Below the pieces are notes generated by a model, which was not told where the DNA came from, did not search any database, and saw nothing but the letters and a program-made list of their open reading frames with translations. Shown in pieces: positions 1 through 8,278 of a stretch of 17,471 nucleotides of DNA (its first letter is position 1; each line of letters starts with the position of its first letter). Source of the DNA: Hymenopellis radicata (lineage: Eukaryota > Basidiomycota > Agaricomycetes > Agaricales > Physalacriaceae); NCBI GenBank assembly GCA_015501595.1, contig JADNRX010000947.1:1-17471 (forward strand), in the 5' to 3' direction. Position numbers and translations under genes: made by a program.

Positions 1-600
1 ATGGGTCTTTCGAAACGCACATGTAAGTCGAGGCTCTTGTCAAAGAATGTTAAATAATAACGATTTTGAAGCATCTCTTGCTTGTTCATACTCCTTCAAC
101 TTCAAGGGAATCGCCTTCTTTTCGACTGGGAGCGCGGTACACGTGGGACTCCACTGCATCTCCCGAAACGCTTAATAGAAACAGGGCAATGAGCTGGTTT
201 GGGGACTCGTCGCGTGAAGTGTTGCCTAGGGAGAGTAGCGTGTCTCGACGGCCGGAGTCTGTCCACCAGGGACCTCGGAGTCGGGTGACTGTGGATGGTA
301 CTAGTGTACATCCCAATTCTGCCAGGTAATGTATTGAGGGAATATTACACCATGACGGACATATACCACGTAAGTTCCGGGCCTCTGTATGCAGTCGTGA
401 GATGCTGAACGGTTTGCCAGTGTTTAATGTACAAGTAGAATAATGGTCGATAATTCCGGTCTCGCCTGTTTATCTTGTTGAACATCGACTTCTTGGCGGG
501 ACGTGAGTCCTTTTTTGAAGGAAACTCGTTGGTGGTGAACCTTCGCCTGCCCGGCACCTGCCAGTCTCGTGATCGTGGTGCATGAGCGGCTTAGGATTCC
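1..600. other. Unassigned left flank
   Basis: No gene is recognised here. Open frames of 60-110 codons exist on both strands, but they overlap each other, start at arbitrary points and show no family motif. Several on the minus strand run into the foldback element at 609. The stretch is probably intergenic DNA or a decayed sequence whose parent lies to the left of the window. Confidence 0.4.
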
Positions 601-608
601 GAGCATTT

Positions 609-733
609 CCAGGCTCCTAAACCAGCCGTCAATGGCGTTTGAAGCTAAATACGTGAGCGAAATGAAAATCGAAAATATGAGTGAAGAATATAAAAGGAAA
701 TTTGACGGACCAATGAGAAGAGAGCAACAGTGG
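609..733 (+). repeat. Left terminal inverted repeat of the foldback element
   Basis: This 125-bp arm pairs with 806-930. It is A/T-rich towards its inner half and contains a TATAAAAGG box-like string at about 690. A short open frame beginning at 631 reads through the arm. Because the right arm carries the same frame on the minus strand, the shared peptide is a consequence of the inverted repeat and not evidence of a gene. Confidence 0.9.
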
Positions 734-805
734 TTTGGCATATTCCTCACGGCAGCGTGTCGGCATCGTTGATGGCGACCTCGCGACTCCTGGCGTTTGA
801 TCTTC

Positions 806-930
806 CCATTGTTGCTCTCTTCTCATTGGTCCGTCAAATTTCCTTTTATATTCTTCACTCATATTTTCGATTTTCATTTCGCTCACGTATTTAGCTTCAA
901 ACGCCATTGACGGCTGGTTTAGGAGCCTGG
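806..930 (-). repeat. Right terminal inverted repeat of the foldback element
   Basis: This is the reverse complement of 609-733 with a single mismatch. The outer end GGAGCCTGG is followed at once by the target duplication GAGCATTT. A transcript crossing both arms would fold into a hairpin of about 125 bp with a 72-nt loop. Confidence 0.9.
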
Positions 931-1046
931 GAGCATTTCCACTTGTACGTCTTCAACTGGAGCGTCTTCCGAGTACGCGTCATCTTCACCTCAACGGTCG
1001 TCTCGCCCTGTCGGGAGACTAGCGCCTGCGCTATAAGCTGCTCATC
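931..1046 (+). promoter_or_regulatory. Proximal upstream region of the kinase-like gene
   Basis: Only 116 bp lie between the foldback element and the chosen ATG at 1047, so the element must lie in or next to the promoter. A TATAA-like string at about 1031-1036 is too near the ATG to act as a standard TATA box with that start. I see no other clear control element. Confidence 0.35.
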
Positions 1047-2589
1047 ATGGATCCCCGAACCGCTCTGTCTGTTTCTCTTGTCGGTGGCATTGTCATTGCA
1101 TGCTTTATGAGGCCAATTCGCATAGTCCGTGTAGAGGGCGTCTGCAGTTCGCTCTGTTGGACAGTTCGCTCCTGGATAGCGAACTACCCTGTTACCCAGG
1201 ACTATCCGGGCATCTGGGCTACAGGCGACCCGAATGACCGCCAAAACTACTACAGGCAACATGCTAGGCTTATACGAGTGTGGGGTTTCTTGCGTCCTTT
1301 CTTTGCCTCACATGGCTACGAGCTATTTGTGCAGAAGGATTCAAAAGACGTTTTCAGTGAATGTTTGCCTAGCGGTGTTCAAGCAACGGGAGACTCGGAA
1401 GTATCATTTCCATTTGCGCAGCGCTTATACAAAGACGACAAGCACGCTGCATTTCGTTTCATTGTAAGTCAACGGAAGCGTGGGTAAGTGATGTTCTTGG
1501 TACTCATCGCGCTGGCACTTAGGCTCCCCGCGTTTGGGCCGCGAGAGACAGGAATGGGCGTGATGTTATCATCAAGTGAGGCTTTCGCCGGTCTATAGCA
1601 GCGATGTTGACTCAACTCTGTCAAGGGCAATTTCGGGCCCAATCCCGGATAAAGAATTACTGGCCCTCCGTCGGTTGAACACCGAGCCACGTCGAGATGA
1701 TCTGCGAAACCATACTATTCCCGTCTTGGACTACGTCGTCTTTAACGGCCAAGTGTTCGTTGTGATGCCAAGGCAAGCCACACTCCAACTGCCATGGTCC
1801 ATCAACAAGGATCCTTATCATTTTCTAAACAGATGGGCTTCAGCAGGCGATGCTGATTTCGCCACGGTCGGAGAATTCGTTCGCTACGGTAAGGCGTTCC
1901 TCGAGGTCAGTCGAATTATTGATGACGCTGGTCCTACCCGTTAATCCTATTCATCGAAAGGCAGTTGCCTTTCTTCACGAGCACAACATTACTCATGGTG
2001 ATATCACGCTTCAAAATATGGTCATGGACGTGCTGCCGCCTGGCGACGCACCCAGAGACCACTGGGCGGGTCTACGCGGACCTGAGCGCAGATACGCCAT
2101 GATTGATTTTGAGACAGCGACGATGCTCCCGCAGGAGCAGATTAATATGACCAATGACACGGCGGTGGACCAACTGACACGCGCCAACCTGGACAAGGCG
2201 ATGAAACGAGATGTCTATATGTTGGCGACTTCGGTAGAAATCCATCTCGGGGTAGGCACACTCGACCATCTTCGAACCCACCAGTGTCACTAACCGTGCA
2301 TTGTCTCGTAGTGTATCCAGGACTTGCTCCCGGACCTCATAGCTCTTTTTGATTCCATGAAGGATTATGAGAATCCGAAGCAACCTACTGCTAGTGCCGC
2401 GCTTTCTCGCTATGAAGAGATATGTCATTCACTTCCCGTGGATGTTCTGGACAACCAGGTGCAGGCAACCCGGTGGAGGCATGGTGCGTCCGAGTCCACT
2501 GTTCTCACTATCTGACGACAAAATAACCTTTCCTAGGGCGCATGACCTATCGTAGGTCACCTCCCGTGTACTACAAGTACACGGATTAA
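1047..2589 (+). CDS. Kinase-like protein of an Agaricomycete-expanded family, six exons
   Basis: Proposed exons are 1047-1463, 1523-1575, 1626-1905, 1961-2251, 2312-2483 and 2537-2589 (421 aa). All five introns are GT-AG, 50-60 nt, and phases join without stops. Kinase features are visible. A beta-3 lysine lies in VIIK at the exon 2/3 junction. A conserved block around NHTIPVLDYV ends in VMPR. The catalytic loop THGDITLQN has HGD in place of HRD. The metal-binding motif reads IDFE where DFG is usual. The layout resembles the large kinase-like families of mushroom-forming fungi, where many members are of unproven activity. The C-terminal third after the IDFE motif is short and lacks a clear activation segment and APE motif. 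The N-terminal 60 residues are poorly supported: the ATG at 1047 is the first plausible start, but an early intron cannot be excluded. It lies 116 bp downstream of a foldback transposon. Confidence 0.75.
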
Positions 2590-3040
2590 GTGTCTGTGCA
2601 TCTGTGCTGCCAGTGCATCTTCAAGTACGGGCCACCTCTAATGGTCGGGCAAACTGATATTCTGGACTTCATATTTACACATCTCGGATACAACGACAGA
2701 GTTCTGTCACAAGTAATTTACATGCGCATGTGTGGCGTCTATGCAGAACGCCAAAACCCTTTCATGAAATTGATCGACATATGCGAAACACGTGGAGGCG
2801 AGCGATCAAATTACTTCGGCCGAGATGCGGATCCGCTCGTCCGTTTCGGCTCCCATCTACTACTTATTGACAAGTGATTAACTATCATTCCGCTTAGTCC
2901 CAACCACCGATTTACCAGCAGAAGGCAAACAAAAACTGGAGCATCTGTTACCAAAGCTGTCAAGACGTCTTCCCACCTGTCCTATATTGAATCGTATGTT
3001 CCCATCCAGTACCTTGCTCACGCGCCGCAACAGTCTAAAG
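2590..3040. other. Intergenic region between the kinase-like and chorismate mutase genes
   Basis: This spacer of about 450 bp holds the 3' flank of the kinase-like gene and the promoter of chorismate mutase. An open frame with an ATG at 2641 and stop at 2877 (78 codons) starts with a string (ILDFIFTHL) faintly like an F-box. It has no further support and I do not call it a gene. There is no obvious TATA box close to 3041. Confidence 0.4.
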
Positions 3041-4169
3041 ATGCAGTCCAATCTCACCGTTGGCAATCCTTTGTCGCTGGACCGGATCCGGTCTGTGTTG
3101 ATTCGACTAGAGGACACAATCATCTTCTCGCTCATTGAACGCGCTCAATTCGGGCATAATCCCCGCATCTACCAGCGCGGGGCGTTCAAGGAGCTCCAGG
3201 AGGTTGGCTTCACCGGCAGCTGGCTCCAATGGTTCCTGAAGGAAACCGAGTCTTTCCATGGTCTGTCTTGTTTCTGTCCCTCCGTGAAGCACCTGACCTG
3301 ATTCAGTTTGGTTCGCGTCCAGCAAAAGCTCGAAGATATACAAGGTGCATATATCAGATGTAGTTTCAATCAGAGTGACATCGCTCTAACAGTCATACCA
3401 GTCCAGATGAATACCCCTTTTCCAGCGATCTACCAGAGCCTATTCTCCCCGCACTGGCCTTCCCCGCATTGCTCCACCCCAACACGGTCAACGTCAATCC
3501 CTCCATCCTGGCATTCTACACGGCCTCCATCGTCCCAAGAATAACACGCGGCGCCACCATCGCTCTTGCATCTTCCAAGCGCGCAAACGGCATCGTGGGC
3601 GACGACGCGTTCGAGGATGACGGCAATTATGGCAGTGCAGCAACGATAGACATTGAAATACTCCAAGCCATTAGCAAACGCGTACACTACGGCACGTCAG
3701 CTGTTCTACTAAGTATGTTCCGTTCGTGCTTATTCACATCCCGTCCCGCAGGCAAATTCGTGTCCGAATCTAAATTCCTCGAGAACCCCGCTGCCTTCAT
3801 ACCCCATATTCAAAACCCCAATCGGCAGGCCTTGGAGGATCTCATCACGAAGCCCGAGGTAGAGCGCAGGCTCTTGATGCGACTAGCCAAGAAAGCTGCG
3901 ACGTACGCTCAAGATTTTGCTTCTGACGGTACCCAAGTACCCGCCAACGACGGAAATGTCAATGGAAACAGTAAAATAGATGTCGATGGTGTCGTAGATC
4001 TCTACGAGAGCTATATCATTCCTCTCACCAAGGAGGTTGAGGTAAGGCATTCCGTTGAATTCCTATGGCGTGCTCACTGACCCATCGTCAGGTGGATTAC
4101 CTTCTTCAGAGGCTGAACGGCCTAAAAGAGGAGGAAATCGAAGCACTGTCTAAGCAACACTTAGAATGA
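3041..4169 (+). CDS. ARO7: Chorismate mutase (ARO7 type), five exons
   Basis: Exons are 3041-3260, 3323-3344, 3402-3691, 3752-4041 and 4092-4169 (299 aa). The enzyme converts chorismate to prephenate in cytosolic phenylalanine/tyrosine synthesis. Family signatures run in order: [18 protein letters not shown] (N-terminal helix with the catalytic Arg), [26 protein letters not shown] followed by KFVSESKF (catalytic Arg and Lys), and [13 protein letters not shown] near the C-terminus (catalytic Thr and Glu). It is longer than the 256-aa yeast enzyme because of two hydrophilic inserts, around [12 protein letters not shown] and [12 protein letters not shown]. Exon 2 is only 22 nt and is fixed by the RRYTSPDE motif. 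Intron 3 (3692-3751) fits the family only as a GC-AG intron. The ATG at 3041 gives the usual short leader before LSLDRIR. An LTR element lies 156 bp downstream. Confidence 0.93.
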
Positions 4170-4320
4170 ACCAATATGTACTGTAAACAAGACGCAGTGC
4201 TAGCTGAAGCTTGCGAACGACTAGCGTAAGCGTCAGCGAAAGTCTTGCACCATTCTGAACGAGTTCATGGGACATGCACCAACATGTCCTCATTCGCTAC
4301 TGGCATCGACCATTTACTTT
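4170..4320. other. 3' flank of chorismate mutase up to the LTR element
   Basis: This is 151 bp of non-coding sequence between the chorismate mutase stop and the target duplication of the retroelement. I see no gene in it. It probably carries the 3' UTR and polyadenylation region. Confidence 0.4.
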
Positions 4321-4325
4321 ATATG

Positions 4326-4482
4326 TGTTGGAAGATGGTACCCATATTCCAGTTGCTCTTACCTTTCGGGTATTCCCGGTTGTATTCCCACGGTCTCGTA
4401 GATACTCGCTCTGTATCGTCTGTTATCCTATCGATTCTTTCATTGTCGCATCCGTGTCTAGGTCTCCGTACTTGCTTCAACA
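4326..4482 (+). repeat. 5' LTR, 157 bp
   Basis: It begins TGTTGGAAG and ends CTTCAACA, giving imperfect short terminal inverted repeats. By eye it is identical over its whole length to 5493-5649. It is preceded by the target duplication ATATG. Confidence 0.92.
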
Positions 4483-4504
4483 GGTTATGGGCTTCTAACC
4501 GAGC
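4483..4504 (+). other. Primer-binding site resembling initiator tRNA-Met half
   Basis: The sequence starting directly after the 5' LTR reads GGTTATGGGC. Its complement GCCCATAACC matches the anticodon region (CAT) of eukaryotic initiator methionine tRNAs, not the CCA-tailed 3' end. Priming from a cleaved half of this tRNA is established for Drosophila copia. The same segment also holds a GGTTA/TAACC inverted repeat (4483-4500). Confidence 0.6.
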
Positions 4505-4759
4505 ATTTCTGGCCTATATTTCACGTACTTTCTGGCGTTTTTGCACTGGATTGCATCCGTGGGCTCCAGATAACCTTACCCCGGTTCCAAATCAAATTCG
4601 CGCGTCGACCTGGTCCTTTGATTCCGCGTCAGTGCACCGCGTGGTCTCTCAGTCGCGTTTTTTCCATTTCCTGTGCTTTTATTCAGCATCCCAACTCTCC
4701 GGTGTCCACATCAATACCGCGACTTTTGTTCGGAATTGCACCCTTCAACTCTCCCTCCC

Positions 4760-5236
4760 GACTTTCCGGTTTCAATACCGCGATCTCTGTCGGTCTAGCA
4801 CCGTGACTCTCCAGCCATTTTTTTGCTGTGATTTCTGTCGCATACAGGCTCCCAAGTCGACGTTCCACATACTCGTCGCATTCTTCTTGCCGACGCTCCA
4901 GGCTCGTGATCCTGAAGTAGCTGTCGTGCCCAGGCTCCATTTCCTTCTCTCGCTGCCGACTTTCCGGTCTCTATACCGTGATATCTGTCGGACTGGCATC
5001 GTAACTCTCCGGCTATTTTGTCGCCGTGATCTCTGTTGCGTACAGGCTCCCAAGTCGACGATCCACGTACTCGTGTTATTCCTGTCGCATTCTTCTTGCC
5101 GACACTCCAGGCTCGTGTTCCTGCAGTAGTTGTCGTGCCCAGGCTCCCAAGTCGACGGTCCACATATTCGTGTCATTCCTGTCGCATTCTTCTTGCCGAC
5201 ACTCCAGGCTCGTGTTCCTGCAGTAGTTGTCGCGTC
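4760..5236 (+). repeat. Tandem and higher-order repeats inside the LTR element
   Basis: Two adjacent 97-bp units (5043-5139 and 5140-5236) each begin CAGGCTCCCAAGTCGACG and end in GTAGTTGTCG plus three or four bases. A related, more diverged copy begins at about 4850. A longer period is also visible: GACTTTCCGG recurs at 4760 and 4958, so a unit of about 190-200 bp was duplicated before the 97-bp unit was. Long minus-strand frames across this segment are repeat artefacts rich in W, E, R and T. Confidence 0.85.
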
Positions 5237-5492
5237 CAGGCTCAATCTCCTTCTATTCCCAAATACATTCCCCTCTCACATATCAATGGTCAATTCTTCC
5301 TCAAAGTTGAATTTGTATCGCTTGCGTCGTCGTCTCCGCCATCCATTCCAGTCTAATCTATCATCTACCCATTCTCCGGCGATTGCGGCCACTGTCTTTG
5401 TTGGAGGACTTCCCTTAGGATGGGGGTGACTGGTGGGACTGCAGTTATGGGGGTGGGATTCCGTTTCTTACCCGTCGTCAGATGCTGGGGTG

Positions 5493-5649
5493 TGTTGGAA
5501 GATGGTACCCATATTCCAGTTGCTCTTACCTTTCGGGTATTCCCGGTTGTATTCCCACGGTCTCGTAGATACTCGCTCTGTATCGTCTGTTATCCTATCG
5601 ATTCTTTCATTGTCGCATCCGTGTCTAGGTCTCCGTACTTGCTTCAACA
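5493..5649 (+). repeat. 3' LTR, 157 bp
   Basis: It is identical to the 5' LTR and is followed by the target duplication ATATG at 5650-5654. The preceding G-rich run is a plausible polypurine tract. It may supply polyadenylation signals close to the 3' end of the TMEM184-like gene on the opposite strand. Confidence 0.92.
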
Positions 5650-5735
5650 ATATGCAAGCTTACGAACATGAATAACAAGTGACATTTATAATCGTAACAT
5701 CTATTACGAAATTCATAAATAAGTATGCTACACAC

Positions 5736-8278
5736 TCATGCCCATGGATTACCCTCCTCGCCGATATATACAGGCGGAGACACCTTTACAGCCTCTTCCG
5801 TGTGATGCTCGTGCTCCGGCACCTCTCCAACGACCTCATCCACTTCTCCTTCCAGATCATGCGCATCCTCCTCATGCGGGGAAGATAACGGAGGAGAAGT
5901 CGCCTCATGATCCTCTCCATGAGGGCTGTACACCCGACGCAGCCTTCGTGCATCGTCTGCGACGACAAGGTCCACGGCATCGTTCGGTAAAATGGGTTCT
6001 GGCGGTGACACCTTTGGAGAGCGATGCGATGTCGAAGCTGCAGGAGAACCATGTGAGACGGAGACTCTGGGAGAACTATGCGAGCTCGATGGAGGGGGCC
6101 GATGAGGTCGAACGATGGGAGATGCTCGTCTTGGCGGGGCGCCGAGTACCTGGAGTCCGTGCCCTTTCGTAGTCTCGTCCACGCCAGGCGGAATCCGCCA
6201 CCTTCTGCAGGAATATCCTCCGCTCCGAAATCAATAACGCGTTCGTTGGGCCGAGAATGTGACACGGCTCCATAACCGCCATTACTCTTTCCATGAGAAA
6301 TGGGAGTCGCCTTCCTCGATGTAGCAGGCGCGTGCAACGCTGCCCGTCTACCCCACGCGCCTCGCTCGTCCCTCAAAACCCTTTCCTCCTCCTCCCATAC
6401 CATTCGCCGAGCCTCTTCGCCACTCACGTCCACGACCGGATAATTGTAATCCCCGAACAGATAATTCCTAGCATGCAAGTAGAGGTCCTCATCCTCTTGG
6501 AGCGACGAAGGGGAAGGGAAAGTCAAGGAATATGCGTGGGGATCATATCCGGCATGTGTAGGAGGAGAGGGTGGTAACGGCAGAGATGATATGTTTTGCT
6601 CTGCTTCATCCTCTCGCATAAGGGGCGCCTCTTCTTCATCAGCCGGATCCGGTAGCCAATACTTCTTCAGTCGTTGGGAAGATCCTCTCGTGTACCGTAG
6701 TCCAGCTCTTATGCGCCTCTCTCTGCCTTCGCCCACATGTATAGCACCTTCACTCGGTTCGAATGCGCGGTAATCCATTCCTTCACCCTTCAGCGTCGCC
6801 TTCGTATCCTCCCAGACATCTTTCAAGGAGAACGAGTCTCGGAAAGCAGCGAGCACCGTAAGGCGCGCGACGTAAGTATAAGGTGTCGTATCCAGATGTC
6901 CATTTTCCGGTTGAGAGGATTTGGAGGGTGACGGGAGATTGACGAAATCCTTGTTGGAGAACGCCCACATGTGTGCTATCGCGAAGATGGGCATCTGCAA
7001 ACACACCAGCAGATCGGTCACCGCGACTGCAACGACGCTTTCCCCTCCACCAGAGGTTGCCTCATTTGTGAGATGGCCCAGGTGAGTGATTGTGCCGCTC
7101 TCTACGAGCCCGCTAACCACGAGGCTTTGCCAGAACGTGAGTACCAGTATGCCTTTGACGCACACGAACTTCGGCACCGGACGAAAGCTCGCACCACCAC
7201 CTCCTTGGCCTTCTAGATCTGACGACACTACCAGCCAAAAGCTGGCCAGGCTATATAGCGCCAAACATATACTCACGTTGTAGATGATCGATATGTAAAG
7301 GTAACCCGACGTGGCTGTGAAGTTGCCCTCCTGGTAAGTGCCAGTCAGCTTAAGCAGGAGGGTGGCCACCGCTAGGATGGGCTTTATTTGAACGTATTCT
7401 ATATGCCAGGTTACTATTGAGAAACAGACGAATCACGAGTGAACGTACGCAGAATGCCTCTTTTCATCCACAGCCATTCATAAGGATCGCTGCCATCGAG
7501 TTCACGGCGCCACAAGTTCATCGGAAAAAGCGGTGTCTGCATGAATGAGGCCTAAGTTTACTGGAAGAAAAGGATAAGAGGTACCTTGGGTTCTCGACCT
7601 TGTAACAAGATCAACATTTCTCTCTCGCCACCGAGATACGAAAGTAGGAGGTGAAAGAAGCAGTATATCACGAACGCCTGAAGAGGTTGTCAGGACCAAA
7701 AGATGCGTCATTAGCACATAATGTCGCACCTCATATACATCCCGTCCTGCATCAATGAGAACCGCCTTTCCCGGGGCGATAAGAGATATGAGCGAGGCGA
7801 CTGCATAGAGAGGTGGCATGAGCATGATGCGTATCACCATTCTGTTCGGTGTTTTAATCAGCATATTGTTGCGCAGTTTCGTGAATTGAAAGCAGGTGAA
7901 ACCCTAACCCTACGATGACTTTGAAGAGTGGTCATCGGGAGATCATCGTGGGGCACGTAAAGAAAGCGTCACACGAGGAGGCAATGTCGTGGGTATAGGA
8001 GGTTTAGTCCTAGGAAGGTGGGGTATTGGTGGTGATAGACGAACAAAGACGTACCTCTGTAACCCGACCCTGCGATAGTTCTTGAGATGCAAAGTGATAG
8101 ATAACGCTCCCACTAGCACCGTCAGCAGCGCACATAATGCAGCCGGAATGAGAAAGGCTCTTCCAATGCCGCGGTCCTTCTCTTCTGCCAGTGATTTGAC
8201 GTGTTCAGCATATTCGTGTACATTCCTGATGAGTACTGCGGTTGGGGATTCGAAGGAGTGAATGGGAGATTCAGCCAT
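5736..8278 (-). CDS. TMEM184/DUF300 family membrane protein (organic solute transporter alpha type), six exons
   Basis: Read on the minus strand, exons are 8278-8055, 7841-7730, 7677-7585, 7536-7449, 7398-6150 and 6084-5736 (704 aa). The family has seven membrane segments. The first lies at residues about 41-63. Others are in the segments with MPPLYAVASLISL, AFVIYCFFHLLLSYLGGE and LYISIIYNVSICLALYSLA. Family-specific motifs include LWRRELDGSDPYEWL, KRGILQYVQIKPILAVATLL, FRPVPKFVCVKGIL and MPIFAIAHMWAFS. A long hydrophilic tail follows, with DAVDLVV near the end, probably cytosolic. The fungal role is unproven; relatives act in solute transport or vacuolar and vesicle membrane functions. Intron 1 is 213 nt, far longer than the rest. 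The last intron (6149-6085) is inferred because the frame must switch to reach the acidic tail; acceptor choice there could shift by 9 nt. It shares a 327-bp divergent promoter with TFIIIC subunit 5. Confidence 0.88.

Larger units (their letters stand above)
609..930. mobile_element. Foldback MITE-like DNA transposon, 322 bp
   Basis: The left arm (609-733) is the reverse complement of the right arm (806-930) over 125 bp, with one mismatch (730 against 809). A 72-bp unique centre (734-805) separates the arms. The termini read CCAGGCTCC and GGAGCCTGG. The flanking bases GAGCATTT (601-608 and 931-938) form an 8-bp direct repeat that can be extended to 10 bp because CC follows on both sides, so the target duplication is 8-10 bp. 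It has no transposase. Long inverted arms with an 8-10-bp duplication fit a non-autonomous MULE-like or hAT-like element, but I cannot place the superfamily. It sits in the upstream region of the kinase-like gene. Near-identity of the arms suggests a recent insertion. Confidence 0.9.
4321..5654 (+). mobile_element. Non-autonomous LTR retrotransposon (TRIM/LARD type) with target duplication
   Basis: Two identical 157-bp direct repeats (4326-4482 and 5493-5649) begin TGTTGG and end CAACA, as LTRs do. The bases ATATG occur immediately outside both ends (4321-4325 and 5650-5654) as a 5-bp target duplication. The 1010-bp interior (4483-5492) has no gag, protease, integrase or reverse transcriptase similarity. 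Just inside the left LTR, GGTTATGGGC can act as a primer-binding site. Just before the right LTR there is a G-rich stretch (GCTGGGGTG) suited to a polypurine tract. At 1324 bp it is long for a TRIM and short for a LARD. The interior consists largely of degenerate tandem repeats. It must use proteins from a relative elsewhere, probably Ty1/copia. It sits between two tail-to-tail genes, 81 bp beyond the TMEM184-like stop. Confidence 0.9.

Noticed and set aside
629..907. Open frames on both strands encoding the same N-terminal peptide
   Set aside because: The shared peptide arises because the two transposon arms are reverse complements; there is no independent evidence for a protein.
2641..2877. 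78-codon plus-strand ORF with an F-box-like start
   Set aside because: Only about ten residues resemble an F-box, no leucine-rich repeats follow, and no introns or homologous extension could be found in the spacer.
3261..3307. Shorter first intron of chorismate mutase ending at the CAG just before TTTGG
   Set aside because: It would give residues that do not match the family; the acceptor at 3321-3322 restores FHAKARRYTSPDE exactly.
4245..5129. 294-codon plus-strand ORF across the 5' LTR and interior
   Set aside because: It crosses the LTR boundary and target duplication, is biased by pyrimidine-rich repeats, and shows no gag or pol motif.
5043..5236. Tandem repeat considered as a CRISPR-like array
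   Set aside because: The units are directly adjacent without unique spacers, there are only two close copies, and the context is a eukaryotic retroelement.
4683..5245. Long minus-strand ORFs with repeated peptide blocks
   Set aside because: The repetition follows the 97-bp DNA repeats in several frames at once, so the frames are open by composition and not by selection.
5786..6149. Unspliced C-terminus of the TMEM184-like ORF
   Set aside because: Its residue composition is unlike the family, while the spliced frame gives an acidic tail with a family-like DAVDLVV motif.
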